Of a stretch of 64,000 nucleotides of DNA, positions 33,114 through 44,154 are shown in pieces. The position numbers and the translations under genes are program-made. Each line of letters starts with the position of its first letter. Within the stretch, counting starts at the first letter, position 1. The DNA lies in contig VCAZ01000227.1 in assembly GCA_005784505.1 (NCBI GenBank), forward strand, positions 174,501-238,500, in the 5' to 3' direction. The DNA comes from Bagarius yarrelli (taxonomy: Eukaryota > Chordata > Actinopteri > Siluriformes > Sisoridae). The notes below the pieces were generated by a model. The model made no database searches and was not told the origin of the DNA. It saw only the letters and a list, made by a program, of their open reading frames with translations.

Positions 33114-33656
33114 AGGCCACGCCCACTTCACTTCAACATGCATACCTACATCTGTCTGTGTACACACTTGGACGGTGTGTGCATGTGTGTGTCACACCTG
33201 AACATCTGCTCCAGTCAATAGGGAAAATGCAATGAAGAAAAAAAAAAAAAAACAAGCAACGCCAAGCTCAAGTAAAAAAAAAAAAATGCAATGAAGCCGC
33301 CATCTTTGAGTTTCTTTCTTGATGTAAAAATCTATTTTTTTTCCCTCTCCTTTTCTCTTTTTTCATGCTTTTTTTTTCCCCTCCTTTTTTCTAACTTGTT
33401 GTTTTTTTGATTTGCTCGGCGTTTTTTCTGTTCGGATGTTTATTAGGATCTGTGTTTCGCCACATGTCCTTTAAAAGAATCTGTGCTGCTGGTTAGTCTT
33501 CTGTCACTCTTATTCTCTCTCTCTCTCATCCCAGTGTTTTGCTGTGTCTGCCGCCGTGGCGTGTGTCATCAGTGCAGAGTAGAGTAAAATGTAAAGAGAT
33601 GAAATGGTGTGTTGGTCACATGCTGGTGCGTTGCCTTTTCTACAGAGCAAAGGCAG

Positions 33657-33693
<37 letters not shown>

Positions 33694-33714
33694 GTGTGTG
33701 TGTGTGTGTGTCTG
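33657..33714. repeat. (TG)n microsatellite in the probable vps35 3' UTR
   Basis: GT run of about 28 units with a single TT interruption. Confidence 0.9.
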
Positions 33715-33868
33715 TGTATCGGCTCCCTCAGCCTCCAGTTCTGCGTATCAGCTTCCCTTATATTTTTTTAACCCATTATTTCCCTCTGTTCCCTCGGCAT
33801 CTAAACCTTCTGTATAATCTAAATGTAAAAAAAAAGAATATTGTTGATTTCATTGATAACATGCGCAA

Positions 33869-33879
33869 AATAAAATAAA
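33869..33879 (+). terminator. Candidate vps35 polyadenylation signals
   Basis: Two overlapping AATAAA hexamers (33869-33874 and 33874-33879), the first clear signals after the stop codon, about 760 bp downstream. Use is inferred. Confidence 0.4.
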
Positions 33880-35044
33880 CAAAATATGAATCCTGAGAAT
33901 TTTCTCGAAGCTTTTTTGGTAAATGTTTCGTATTAACACCGTCTGGATCGGGTGAGGGTTTTCTGTGAGGGCCACATCATTGATCCTTTTGTTCCTAATG
34001 TTAGATTAATTCGGGCGTAGCTATACACTTTTCGTCCGTCATGCTTTCCTGAAAAGTTTTAAGTTTTACATCAAGAAATCCAACGATGGAACATTGAAGA
34101 TATAATTCGGGAAAACGTTTTATTCCAAAATCGTTTGTAATTATGTAACATCAATTTGGTGCCTCCAGATTCTGTGCCAGGGGACAGATATTTTGTCCGC
34201 CCAAATACCCCCCCACCCCCCAAGCTCCGCCACTGCCTGATCATCACCATGGAAGGTTATAATAAATGTTGATGGGGAATCAAATTGAAAGGCAGCCCTT
34301 ATTATCAAATAGATTTATGTCTAAAATTACTGTGTTGTTTTTTTTTTGTTGTTTTTTTTTTAAGTATGTCCCTGAAATAAATGTGGGGGTGGGCCGTAAT
34401 TTTAAGATCCCGGGTTTAGAGATTCTTGACAATTTTCCAAAGTGGCCGTAGTTGAAGGCCAGTAATCAGGAGCAAAAGCAGCTTAATAAGTTAAAAGCCT
34501 TTTAGTAAATGTTGCTGTAAAAAGTCAGATGTGAGTGAAAACTATTTCAGGAAACACTTCAGAAAAAAACTTTACTTATTTATTTATATGTGTGTTTTTA
34601 CACTCTGCAGTTTTTGTTTGTAAATATTTTAAATGTCACCCTGTGTAATGTTTCAGTTCAGGCTTCATTCCGTCGGGTGATTAGACGAAGCTGATTCTGG
34701 ATCAGAAGTGTGGGAAAGGTTAATGAGGTTGTGGATCTGTGTGTCGCTGCCTTTGATGCTGCTATACGCCGGACAGCTCCTAATTACAATGCCATCATTT
34801 CATTTTGCCTTGAGTTTTATTACTGTGGTGGAAAAAAACCGAGATGATTCCAGTTGATATTTCTCCAACAAAATGTATTTATGTAAATTATGTGTTGGAT
34901 TCTGATTGGTCATCAGATGACTGTTCATTTTCCTAGAGATCAGCTTGTGGCTACACATCAAAGGGTTGATTAATGCGCTCGTTTGTGTTGCATTAGTGTT
35001 TCCATGGCAACAACCCACTCACCAGATGATGCTTTAAAGCCTTA

Positions 35045-35195
35045 TAATCCGATTAAAAATTAGGGTTCGGCCGATTAGTCGGATTTGCCGATTAATCAGC
35101 ACCGATAGGTGACCCCCCCCCCCCCCCCCCCCCGTGCTGTCAGTTATCAGCAAAAATTCCCACCGATAGGTTTTTTTTTTTTTTTTTTTTTAAAG
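35045..35195. repeat. Palindromic fish repeat with (C)21 and (T)21 runs
   Basis: Shows ggccgattagtcggatttgccgattaatc, then caccgataggt followed by 21 C, and a second caccgatagg followed by 21 T. Class unknown. Confidence 0.6.
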
Positions 35196-36542
35196 AAACG
35201 TCTACAGCTGACGTTTTAAGATGAACGTTTAGAAGACAGCATAACGGTATTTATACAGTCATGTCAATAAAAAGTGTTGACTCGATGCTGTGTTAGTGGA
35301 GGATGAAGAGCGGTGTGTTTGCCGACGAGGCTGTGAGACGGCTAATAATAGCAGGAACTCGAGCGGTTGAAATATCGGTGTCCTCTTAGCCTTGTTTGCA
35401 AACACACTGCTTATCTTTCTCCTCTAATGCAGCACCACTTCACACGGTTCACACCACGTTAGAAAGACACACTCCTTAATGTGGGAATGTGTAATTCCTG
35501 GTGATTATTAATCGTGTTACTGTAATTACATTTACTTTTATTTATATACCTCATTATTAATTAGTCGGTTTATATGCTAACTTTGCTAACCACTTTTTTT
35601 TTTTAATTCTGTACTTGTACTCCGTATGCGTTGTGTGTTAACGAAACAGGAAGTGTGTGCAATGTGGCAAAACTTCAAGTAACACCTTTAAAACTGAGTG
35701 TTGTAAAGTGCCGACACTGGAGACTCCTTAGTTCAGTGTTAAACTTTTATGTAAACTTTTTATCTAGTTCTTTTTCTTACTTCATTCTTTATTTAGTCTT
35801 TTTATTAATGAAGTCAATTTTCATCTTTTATTTTAAAAAGTGGTCTAATCAATTCCTGTTTATTTGGTTACATTATATTCTAGAAAAAAGAATTTTTCTA
35901 ATTTCATACTAATCATAAAATTAATTTTATTTGATTTTTTATTTCTTAAAAATAAATCACCATTTTTAAATGTTATCTTTCTTTAATTCACTTTTCTTTT
36001 CTTTCTCTGGGTAATAAAAAAAGAAACGCAATATCAGGTGACCGATTGACCTTGAAAGGTGTGAGTCATTGTTCTTGCCGCTTGGTTGGTGGTTGCCTGT
36101 TGCCTTGGAAACTGTCGGAGGCATTGGGAGGAGCCTGGTGTCTTCACGCATGAGGGACCGATGGACAGACACTGCTGCGCTTTTGCCAAGTTGAAATGCG
36201 ATTTTTGAAGCCGGCTGCAGACAGACAGCTGAAATAAGCAGGAATCTCAGTCCAAGAGGGAAAATCAATACTGATGCACATAAAACAGTGAGGAGAACTC
36301 AGCTGAGCACTTTATAGACCAAGAACCAATTTCTCCATCGTAAACATCTCGATAGTGAAGATCAGATCGGAAAATCAGAAGCGGAGCATAATCAACTTTT
36401 AAAAAATCAGTTGATAAGCAAAAAAAACCTTTTAACACATGCAATTAAATCCTGCTAATCAGAGTGGGCGGGACTTCGGTTTTACCCAGCGGATTCGATT
36501 GGCTGTTGAAAATGTGCACTTCTTTTATAACAAATAAGGAAA

Positions 36543-36722
36543 GAGAAATTAAGAAAGTCTTTATTTGTCACATAAACATTACAGCACAGTGAAATTTATT
36601 TTTGCACATATCTCAGTTTAAGATGTTGTGGTCAAAGCACAGGGTTAAGGGCCTTCCTCAAGGGCCCATCAGTGGAAGCTTTGGGACTTGACCCTCAAAC
36701 CGTTTGAGCCACTAATGCTCTT
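36543..36722 (-). mobile_element. SINE copy with flanking dispersed repeat
   Basis: The left part (aagtctttatttgtcacata) resembles another common fish repeat. The right part has gttaagggccttcctcaagg and cccatcagtgg in SINE-minus orientation. Confidence 0.55.
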
Positions 36723-36983
36723 AAGAATACGTTTTTAATTGTTGTATTTAATTTGTGGACATTATAAATTACTTTAAAGATGATTAAATCTTCCTTCTAA
36801 ATGGATCAGTTACCGACGAATCGGGAAAATAATAAATAATAATAAAAATATGGATCAATAAAAACAAAAGTTTAATTTTAGGGAATTTTTTTTTATATAT
36901 ATTTTTGGGCATTTTTGCTTTTGTTGGTATGACAGATTAAAGATAAAATGGGAGAGAGAAAGAGAGAGGGCTGGGACAGGAAG

Positions 36984-37137
36984 TGGTGGTTTAGTGGTTA
37001 AGGTGTTGGACTGATACCAGAAAGCCTGGGGTTCGATTCCCAGCGCCACCAAGCCACCACTGCTGGGCCCCTGAGCAAGGCCCTTAACCACCAATTGCCA
37101 GTTGTATAAATGAGATAGATGTAAGTCGCTCTGCCCC
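36984..37137 (+). mobile_element. Well-preserved tRNA-derived SINE
   Basis: Carries gtggtggtttagtggttaag, ggggttcgattcccagcgcc, gctgggcccctgagcaaggc, ccttaaccaccaattgccag and a gtaagtcgctctg tail. One of the best copies, useful as the reference for the others. Confidence 0.8.
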
Positions 37138-37185
37138 TTACCGTAGCACACCGCCGCGTCGACCTTCAGGCAATTTTAAGTTCTT

Positions 37186-37388
37186 TCCACCATTTACATT
37201 TTTTGCATTTAGCCAATGTCGCTTTATAAAATCTGCTTACATTTACATTTTTTTATCCAACTAAGCAGTTATTGGATTACTCAGGGGCCTTACTCAGGGG
37301 CCTTACTCAGGGACCTTACTCAGGGACCTTACTCAGGGGTGGCAGCTTGGTGGGGCTGAGAATAAAATCCGTGACAGTTCAACATCTT
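37186..37388 (-). mobile_element. SINE copy with an internal 15-bp repeat
   Basis: Minus-orientation module in which the ctcaggggccttact core is repeated about five times (37278-37337). Confidence 0.7.
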
Positions 37389-38283
37389 TACCAGCAAATA
37401 GAAGAAGTTTGGACTATAATTGTTTTTTTAGTCAGTAATTTAACAGAAATGCATTTTATTTTTTATTTGTAAAATACAATTGTTAAAAAAAAGCTACCCG
37501 TAAGTGTTTTTAAGACAAGATAAACACCACATCAAAGACAGTTCCAGTTCCAGATGTTCCTTTTTTAACACAACTAACTGAAACTGTCCAATGCTTAGAG
37601 AATCACGGGATCGAAAGTGACTCGAAATGATACACAGTGTCTGTACATCCGTTACACAAATATACTCATCAAATATACTTCAACCCGAGAATCGTCTCCG
37701 CTCTCCAGTTTTTTCTTCAAGTACAAAATAGAGTAAACATTTTTTGCCCCATAAAACATTTACTTAAATCTCAAAGGGTAACATTTTCATCATTTTCTTT
37801 TTTTTTTCACTCAATCGAGACTTCAGGATCGTTAGTCCTCTCCTCCGAGCAAGTCTTTTACACACAAGCGGTTTTTCATCCTGTTGTGACATCACAACGT
37901 TATGGTTCCTTCCTGGATGCGTTCAGATGCCTGCAGCAGGGGTGCTGCTAAAAATTCTAAGTGCCTATGACTTTTGGGGCCATCAGAGATCTGTTTTAAT
38001 AGTAGTACCACTACTGTAATAGTATATTTGGTGCGGTAGGGGGCCAAACCTCTTTCTTAGGGCCCAGAATTGCTAGCGGCGTCCCTGTGGTCTAAAGTAG
38101 TGCCTAAATGGAAACGTTGCCTAATTGCAGCACCCTGTGTTGATCGAAAAACCTTGAGATGACATGATGGATACACGACAGTGGGTTTACTTCAACCGGT
38201 ACCACAGCTCTACATCGATCCGATACTGACAGAGACCAAAACACAAACATCATCATCTGCACAAACAAACACCAGAAGCGAAT

Positions 38284-39194
38284 TTAGTACTTTTGGTCCA
38301 TGTACTGCGGCTGGATCTTTATTTTATTGGGACACAGCAGTTTACTGAAAGCCCTCCTGAAGCTGGTGTGGCAGAGTGGGTAGAGCACGGGGTTAATGGA
38401 GGAGTTAATCCACAGAAGCCAGAAGGAAATCTCGTACAGGTAGTGCTGAACACACTGGCCGTGACAAGCAGCTCGGATGATCATCAGGAGCGTGTACGGA
38501 GCCCAGCACAGACCAAAAACACACACGATCACCGCCAGAGATTTGGCCACCTTTTTGTCCCTGGAGAGGCGGAAGCGGCTGGCGAGACTCGACGCGGCGT
38601 CCACTTGGTTTCTGTGAGATTCGCACGAATGTCCGGCACAGTAAAACCCGTCTCGTTGACCATGTCACCCACCTGCAGAGGCGGAAGATCCGGAATGGTG
38701 CTCATCCTCCTCTTGGTCAGCCGTCCGTTTTCAGAGTCGGTTCCTGACACCGTAGCGTTGGACAAGCGACAACACCGAGACCTGTTTGAGTTCTCGGCAA
38801 TGCTGCTCTCTTCAGCCGGCCGGACAAAGAACACACGCTGGACGTCAGCAGCGCAGAACGGTTTGGCTTCTCCGGTTCTGCCATTCCTGAGTGGTGCACA
38901 GGTAGAACGCTCTTCTCTAAGCATGCAGCGGTTCCTGATGTTGATGTAAATGCTGAGGTTGAAGTAGGTGACGCTTATAAATGGCGTGAAGAACTCGACA
39001 GTGGAGGCGGTCATCAGGAAGTACCAGTTGAAGTAGAACTCGGCGTAACACTCGCCGTGAGGAACCACGCTTTTGCCTGCGATGTGTTCCCAGCTGATGA
39101 TGGCCGGACCGTAGAGCAGGAATGCTGCCAACCAGACGCACACCATCTTCAACACTGACTCACGCGTCACGCCCTTTTGGCAGCGGTAGCTCAC
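38284..39194 (-). CDS. hrh3: hrh3-like coding exon 3 (TM4 to C-terminus; frame break)
   Basis: Acceptor cttccag, then VSYRCQKGVTRESVLKMVCV through TM4-TM5 and loop 3. After a one-base shift it continues SRFRLSRDKKVAKSLAVIV through TM6-TM7 to MDQKY and TAA (38286-38284). Confidence 0.88.
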
Positions 39195-41442
39195 CTGGAA
39201 GGGAGAACTCAGCTCAGTAAACCATCACCACCAAACAGGGTTCGGTTCTTTATTGAGTGAGCCTGCTTAAGGTAGAACACAGAACTCCTCAGAAAAAGTT
39301 ATACATTGATTTGCATTTGTATTCAATCTTCTGTCAATCAGCAAGAATTCTGGCTCCCAGGTGTCTTTTATACGGGTAACGAGCTGAGATAAGGGGCACT
39401 TTCTAAAAGGGACTCTCTTAAAGCAGGGGTGGGCAATCTTGGTCCTGGAGGGTCGGGGTGACCTGCAGAGTTAAGCTTGCCTCAACACTCTTGCCTTAAG
39501 TTTCAAGTGTACCTAGACAGATCTTGATTAATTGGTTCAGGTGTGTTTGAATAGGGTTGGAACTAAACTCTGCCGGACACCCGAACCCTCCAGGACCGAG
39601 ATTGCCCCACCCCTGTCTTAAAAGGACTTTCTTAAAGGGAACTCTCTTAAAGGGAACTCTTTTAAAGGGGACTCTCTTTAAGATATCAGCAGGAAATCAA
39701 TTAAATTTTTCTTCCTTCTTTATTTTTTACAACCATGATTCTCAAAGTGATGTTCAGGAACCTTCAGTGCCTCTGGATGTTATTTTATTCCATTTCAGTT
39801 TTATTATAAAAAAACATCTGGATGGATGGGGAGTAAAAATCTCTTACAGCTCAGATGAATTGAAAATTATGATCTAAAAGTAAAATGAAATCCTTCCTTG
39901 AATTTCTTTGATACGGGTCTCTGATTGCAAAAGGTTTGAGAGCCTCATACCGGGAAACATTAGAATTCTTCTCATGGACCTTCAACTTCTGTTTCCTTTT
40001 ATGAAAATTTTTAATTTCCTTGAAAACAACAAAACATATTTTTTCTTCCAGGGGTTCTAGGGAGCTTATTTTTGCACCTTTCTGGTTTTTTATCTCAAAG
40101 CAAGGTAAGGACACGACTTACGGCTCTGGTGACGGAGAGAAACCTGTCGAAGCTGATGAGCACAATGTTGAACACAGACGCCGTACACAGCATGTAGTCC
40201 ACCACCAGCCACAGCTTACACAGACCTCGGCCCAGCCTCCACTCCCCTGTCAACACGTAGGGGATATACACCGGGATACAGAACCCACCTTCAGGGACAG
40301 GTACAAAGGGGGCACAGACATATGCACATCAGCATTCTAGGAATCAGAATGAAATATAGTGTGGAAAAAACGCTATTCAGATGCACATTAGTGTTTTTTT
40401 TATGTGGACATATCACAGAACCCTGAACCCTGAACCCTGATCCTAAATGGTACGAGATTCCAACGGGTTCAAGTTTCTGTTTGAAAAAAAAAAAAGATTT
40501 TCATTAATGCTTCTTTAGACGTTCTACAATCTTAGATTAGATCTAATCAGAACCTCACACCAAGAAAAGGTTTCAGGGAGCCAAAGATAAAAAAAAAACC
40601 TCATTAGTTCTTACTGTGCTACCATGACAGGGTGTGTCCTTCAGCTCGGAAAGATTTTCTTATTCTTTTAAACTAAAACTCTGAAGGTGCGAATTGAAAT
40701 TATTTTTAATAAGGTGAAGAATCTAGAATTACTATATCCAGACGCTCAACCATGACGTAGACATCACCGCAGGAACACGTCGGAGTGCCACCGGATAATT
40801 TTAATATCGATAATGATGTCAATTATTATATATAATAATGTTACTTATGTTTATCACGCTATTACATATATTTTGCATATGTAAATTTGTTTTGATTAAG
40901 ATAGTTTATTAGTATTCTAACAGAATTACCTGAAATGTATTCCATGCGCAGTAGAATTTCCAACCTTTATGGTTATTTTGCGCATTTATACTTTTTTTTC
41001 TTAAAAAATATATCTAAAAAGCCTTTAATCCGAAACTATAATTATTAATTCCCATTATTTTTTATTTAGTGTTTAAGATTTTGCGTCACTCACCGACTAA
41101 AAAATCCGCTATGGCCAGATTTAAAAAGAAAAAGTTGCCCTGGGTGCGCAAACTTTTCTCCACCACGAACGCCAGGATGACGAGCGCGTTCCCGAGGACG
41201 GTGGCGAACACCAGGAGCGTCATGAGCGCCGTCACGAGCACCGCGGCGCTCTGAGAGAACTGGCCGTAGGACAGTGCGCGCCGCCGGTGCTCCAGCGCGT
41301 CCGTGGTGCTGTTGGCTCGGTCGGGCGCGGACCAGTTGGAAAGCAGCAGCGCGAGTGGGGCGTCTGCAGACGGCTTCCACACGGAGGAGACAGGCGTCGG
41401 GAGCCCGAAACTGTGACCCACGCCGAACAGCGACGACTGCAT
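38284..41442 (-). CDS. hrh3: hrh3-like histamine H3 receptor (3 exons; one frame break in loop 3)
   Basis: A class A aminergic GPCR of the histamine H3 type: a plasma-membrane Gi/o-coupled receptor, presynaptic in vertebrate brain. Exons on minus: 41442-41094, 40288-40122 and 39194-38284. They sum to 1427 nt, one short of 476 codons. Visible features are N-terminal NWS and NST glycosylation sites; TM1 with the GNALVILAFV motif; TM2 LNLAIADFLVG (D2.50); TM3 LWLVVDY with amine-binding Asp; DRF in place of DRY, as in human H3; TM5 TASTVEFFTPF with the H3-type Glu; a long loop 3; TM6 FGLCWAPYTLLMII; TM7 NPVLYPLC; and the tail KLLCPNKIKIQP. Loop 3 changes frame between about 38609 and 38667. An H4 assignment is less likely, since TM6/TM7 closely follow H3. 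Subtype within fish H3-like paralogues is not resolved. Confidence 0.9.
39290..39423. mobile_element. Tc1-like transposon relic, left part, hrh3 intron 2
   Basis: Contains ttatacattgatttgcattt, caatcagcaagaattctggc, tcccaggtgtcttttatacg and ggtaacgagctgagataagg, a diverged form of the sequence inside fish Tc1-like terminal regions. Split by the hAT-like element that follows; resumes to about 39690. Confidence 0.55.
39424..39615. mobile_element. Non-autonomous hAT-like MITE with target duplication
   Basis: 192 bp. The left end CAGGGGTGGGCAATCTTGGT and right end are inverted repeats of about 30 bp (ctccaggaccgagattgcc, then ccacccctg). Flanks TCTTAAAG (39416-39423) and TCTTAAAA (39616-39623) are an 8-bp target duplication with one mismatch, as expected for hAT. 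Confidence 0.8.
39616..39690. repeat. Short 15-16-bp tandem repeat, right flank of the MITE
   Basis: Units of cttaaagggaactct repeated about four times. Likely an amplified piece of the Tc1-like relic, which has ctaaaagggactctcttaa on the other side of the MITE. Confidence 0.7.
40122..40288 (-). CDS. hrh3: hrh3-like coding exon 2 (TM3)
   Basis: Acceptor ctgtccctgaag. Joined to exon 1 it reads GGFCIPVYIPYVLTGEW, then LCKLWLVVDYMLCTASVFN and ends DRFLSVTRA; donor gtaagt. Stops interrupt the frame outside the splice sites, so plain ORF calling misses it. Confidence 0.88.
41094..41442 (-). CDS. hrh3: hrh3-like coding exon 1 (N-terminus, TM1, TM2)
   Basis: ATG at 41442 begins MQSSLFGVGHSFGLPTPVSS. 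Ends NLAIADFLV plus one base before the gtgagt donor. GC-rich, with a (GT)n tract just upstream in the probable 5' UTR. Confidence 0.88.
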
Positions 41443-41492
41443 GCTGCTGAGGTAGAGCTAGAGGTAGAGGCATGGGCAATGCACCGGCACCC

Positions 41493-41493
<1 letters not shown>

Positions 41494-41538
<45 letters not shown>
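41494..41538. repeat. (GT)n microsatellite upstream of hrh3-like exon 1
   Basis: Starts 52 bp upstream of the start codon on the minus strand, where it reads (CA)n. A second (GT)n run lies at 41650-41691. Confidence 0.9.
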
Positions 41539-41645
41539 TGCGCGCTGGAGTTCAGGGTAAAACTGAAGTGGAGACGCAGTGATGAGTGTTTTATAGCGGA
41601 GACGCAGAGCGGCGCTGATTGGCTGCATCTTCGTGACATTAACAC

Positions 41646-41693
<48 letters not shown>

Positions 41694-41845
41694 CGTAAAA
41701 TACACAACACACCAATCAACACTCAGTGTTTTTATTTACATTTATTTATGCATATTTAATTTGATCTATCCTTAGTTAGACGTCATCTTTTAGTAAACAT
41801 CCAATTGAAATACACACGTGCTTATGAATTATTTAATACAAATAG

Positions 41846-42192
41846 AAGTGGAATGTGTGTGTGTGTGGGGGGGGTGTCTGTGCATGTGGGTGGCGTATTG
41901 GAGGAGGATTTGTGTGTGTTAGTGTGTGTGTGGGTATATGTGTGGGAATGTATGCGTGTATGTGCAGGGCATGTGTAGGTGTGTGTGGGAATATATATCA
42001 GTGTGAATAGAAATGTGTGTGTGGGGACGTGGGTATGGGTGTGGGTATGTTGGAGGGACTGAGTGGGTGGATGTGTGAGAGTGTGTAGTGTGTAGTATGT
42101 GTAAGTGAGAGTGGGTGTAAAAAATGTGTGGATAGGTGGTGGTGTGTGTGTGTGTGTAGGTGTGAGTAGGTGTGTGTGTAGCTGTGTGTGTA
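41846..42192. repeat. Degenerate GT/GGTGTGTATG tract
   Basis: GTGTG runs with GGG and TAT interruptions and no fixed period. His/Thr-rich reverse-strand frames are artefacts. Confidence 0.8.
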
Positions 42193-42235
42193 GGAGCCCA
42201 AATCCATGAAAACATTTAGAATGTGCTAAAAGCGA

Positions 42236-42362
42236 CTTACATTTTTACAACTGAGCAGTTGGGGTCTAAGGGCCTTACTCGGGGACCCAACAATGGTGAA
42301 TCGACCCCCGGTCTTCCAATTGGCAGTCAAACAACATAACCACTGCGCTACCACTTTGCCTA
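42236..42362 (-). mobile_element. SINE copy
   Basis: Plus strand shows caactgagcagttggggtct, aagggccttactcgggg and cataaccactgcgctacca: minus-orientation module. Confidence 0.7.
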
Positions 42363-42404
42363 TTACATTTGACCTGTATTTAACTTTTAACCTTGTATTT
42401 ATAT

Positions 42405-42470
42405 GAGTGTATCGAAAAGTTTCGAGACATGCCTATAGATGGCAGCACAAGACTCGAAACTTTTTGGTAC
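42405..42470. mobile_element. Short inverted-repeat element (mariner-like MITE candidate)
   Basis: cgaaaagtttcgagac (42413-42428) pairs with gactcgaaactttttgg (42451-42467) across a 22-bp loop containing tatagatggcagcac. Confidence 0.5.
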
Positions 42471-42512
42471 CTTTTTCTTGTAAGTTGCTCGAAAGCTCCT
42501 GGTTACTACTTA

Positions 42513-42655
42513 CGACTTACATTTACACAAATAAACAGTTAGGAGTTAGGGGCCTTACTCAGGGGCCCAGCATGGCAGATTGATGGTCCTGGAATTTGGA
42601 CCCGCAACCTTCTGATCAGCAAAACAACACCTTAACAACACTGAGCTATTACTCC
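42513..42655 (-). mobile_element. SINE copy
   Basis: Has gttaggggccttactcaggg, gcccagcatggcagattgat and aacaccttaacaacactgag. Second minus-orientation copy within 300 bp. Confidence 0.7.
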
Positions 42656-42715
42656 AACCCCCATGTGTAAATTTCTGGACAGGACATTAATAATAATCAC
42701 ACACTCCGCAGTCAC

Positions 42716-42862
42716 ACAGATCCGGATCGTTTCCCTTTGGAATTCGGTTCTTCTCCAGGTTTTCTTCCTCACAAAACTTTTTCTTTGGGATTAATTTTAG
42801 ATTTCTGTGTAGCTGCCTTGAGACAATGTCCCTTAATAAAAGCGCTGAACAAATAAAATTGG
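42716..42862 (+). repeat. Dispersed fish repeat, second copy
   Basis: Has ggttcttctccaggttttct, gtgtagctgccttgagacaa and tgtcccttaataaaagcgct, ending aaataaaattg. It is the opposite-strand counterpart of the 16575-16900 element. Confidence 0.55.
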
Positions 42863-43636
42863 GATCCGAGCTGTTTAAATCCTTTAATCCGTGAGATCAG
42901 GCGGTTCTGCGGTGCAGGAATGCGGATTAAGATGGTAAAACATATTAATTACCGTGAATGTAAGACATCCCACAGCTTTCTGAGCAGTTAATCACTGTTA
43001 GTTTATTTATATCGCACATCTTGTACACAGCGGTAATTTACACGACAGGGAATCAACTGGAAAATCTGGATATTTTAATGATTAAAATTAATTTTACATC
43101 AATAAAAACAGTTAAGAATATAAAATCATGCAATAGGTTGGGACGTAGCACAGCGTTAATTCAGTCAATGTGGAACTAAACAGAGTTTAGAATGTTTCGA
43201 GTCTGGATTTAAAGATGGCTACCGAATTAGTACATCTGATCAATTCTGAAGCCAGTTCTAACTGCAGGTGGCATAAAAGCATTAGATCCTTTACTTTAAA
43301 GTGAGCCGCCGGTATGTGTATCTGACTTGTTACTTAGAGAAAAACAGCAGGTTTGAGATCGAGATGCAGTTATTATATTTGCTTAATCCATCGTCCGCTT
43401 CTGATTTGCATTTTTTCCACCGTTCCACCATCAATCATCCTTTTTAAAAAGTGACACGCCTGAGTCGGTTCCGTGAGATCGGTTTCAGTCATTTCCTTTC
43501 TCTAAATGATTCCCTGTCACTCAGCGTTCTATCAGAATGATTGATGGTGCAATCAGAATCTTCTAACGATACAACTGTAATGAACGCCTTCAATATAATA
43601 TCAGCCTACCAACAAAACCAGCTCGCATAAACACAC

Positions 43637-44154
43637 AACGTCATCAGGAAGAGTAACGTCTAGTAACGTCATCAGGAAGAGTAACGTCTAGTAACGTCAT
43701 CAGGAAGAGTAACGTCTAGTAACGTCATCAGGAAGAGTAACATCTAGTAACGTCATCTGCTTTCTAGTAACGTCATCAGGAAGAGTAACGTCTAGTAACG
43801 TCATCAGGAAGAGTAACGTCTAGTAACGTCATCAGGAAGAGTAACATCTAGTAACGTCATCTGCTTTCTAGTAACGTCATCAGGAAGAGTAACATCTAGT
43901 AACGTCATCAGGAAGAGTAACGTCTAGTAACGTCATCAGGAAGAGTAAACGTCTACGTCATCAGGAAGAGTAACTAGTAACGTCATCAGGAAGAGTAACG
44001 TTTAGTAACGTCATCAGGAAGAGTAACGTCTAGTAAAATCATCAGGAAGAGTAACGTCTAGTAACGTCATATGCTTTCTAGTAACGTTATCAGGAAGAGT
44101 AACATTTAGTAATGTCGTCAGGAAGAGTAACGTCTAGTAGCGTCATCAGGAAGT
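43637..44154. repeat. 28-bp minisatellite with 104-bp higher-order structure
   Basis: Unit gtaacgtcatcaggaagag plus taacgtcta. A 20-bp variant (atctgctttctag) appears near 43756, 43860 and 44070, that is every 104 bp or a multiple (3 x 28 + 20). Confidence 0.9.

Larger units (their letters stand above)
33114..38283. other. Tail-to-tail interval between vps35 and hrh3-like
   Basis: Contains the vps35 3' UTR, several SINEs (36543-37390), a (TG)n run, long poly-C and poly-T runs, and presumably the hrh3 3' UTR at the right end. No further gene is supported. Short open frames are AT-rich or SINE-derived. Confidence 0.6.

Noticed and set aside
36984..37060. Possible functional tRNA gene
   Set aside because: The GGTTCGATTCC B box belongs to the SINE head. 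No cloverleaf or anticodon arm could be drawn, and the same sequence recurs many times.
38604..38667. A mini-intron of about 65 nt in hrh3 loop 3 as the cause of the frame change
   Set aside because: A donor and an acceptor in suitable phase can be found (ggtgaca; ccaag), but the intron would be shorter than usual for fish and the acceptor lacks a pyrimidine tract. A one-base change is simpler. Not fully excluded.
38293..38949. 218-residue plus-strand frame
   Set aside because: Antisense shadow of hrh3-like exon 3, which has recognisable GPCR motifs on the minus strand.
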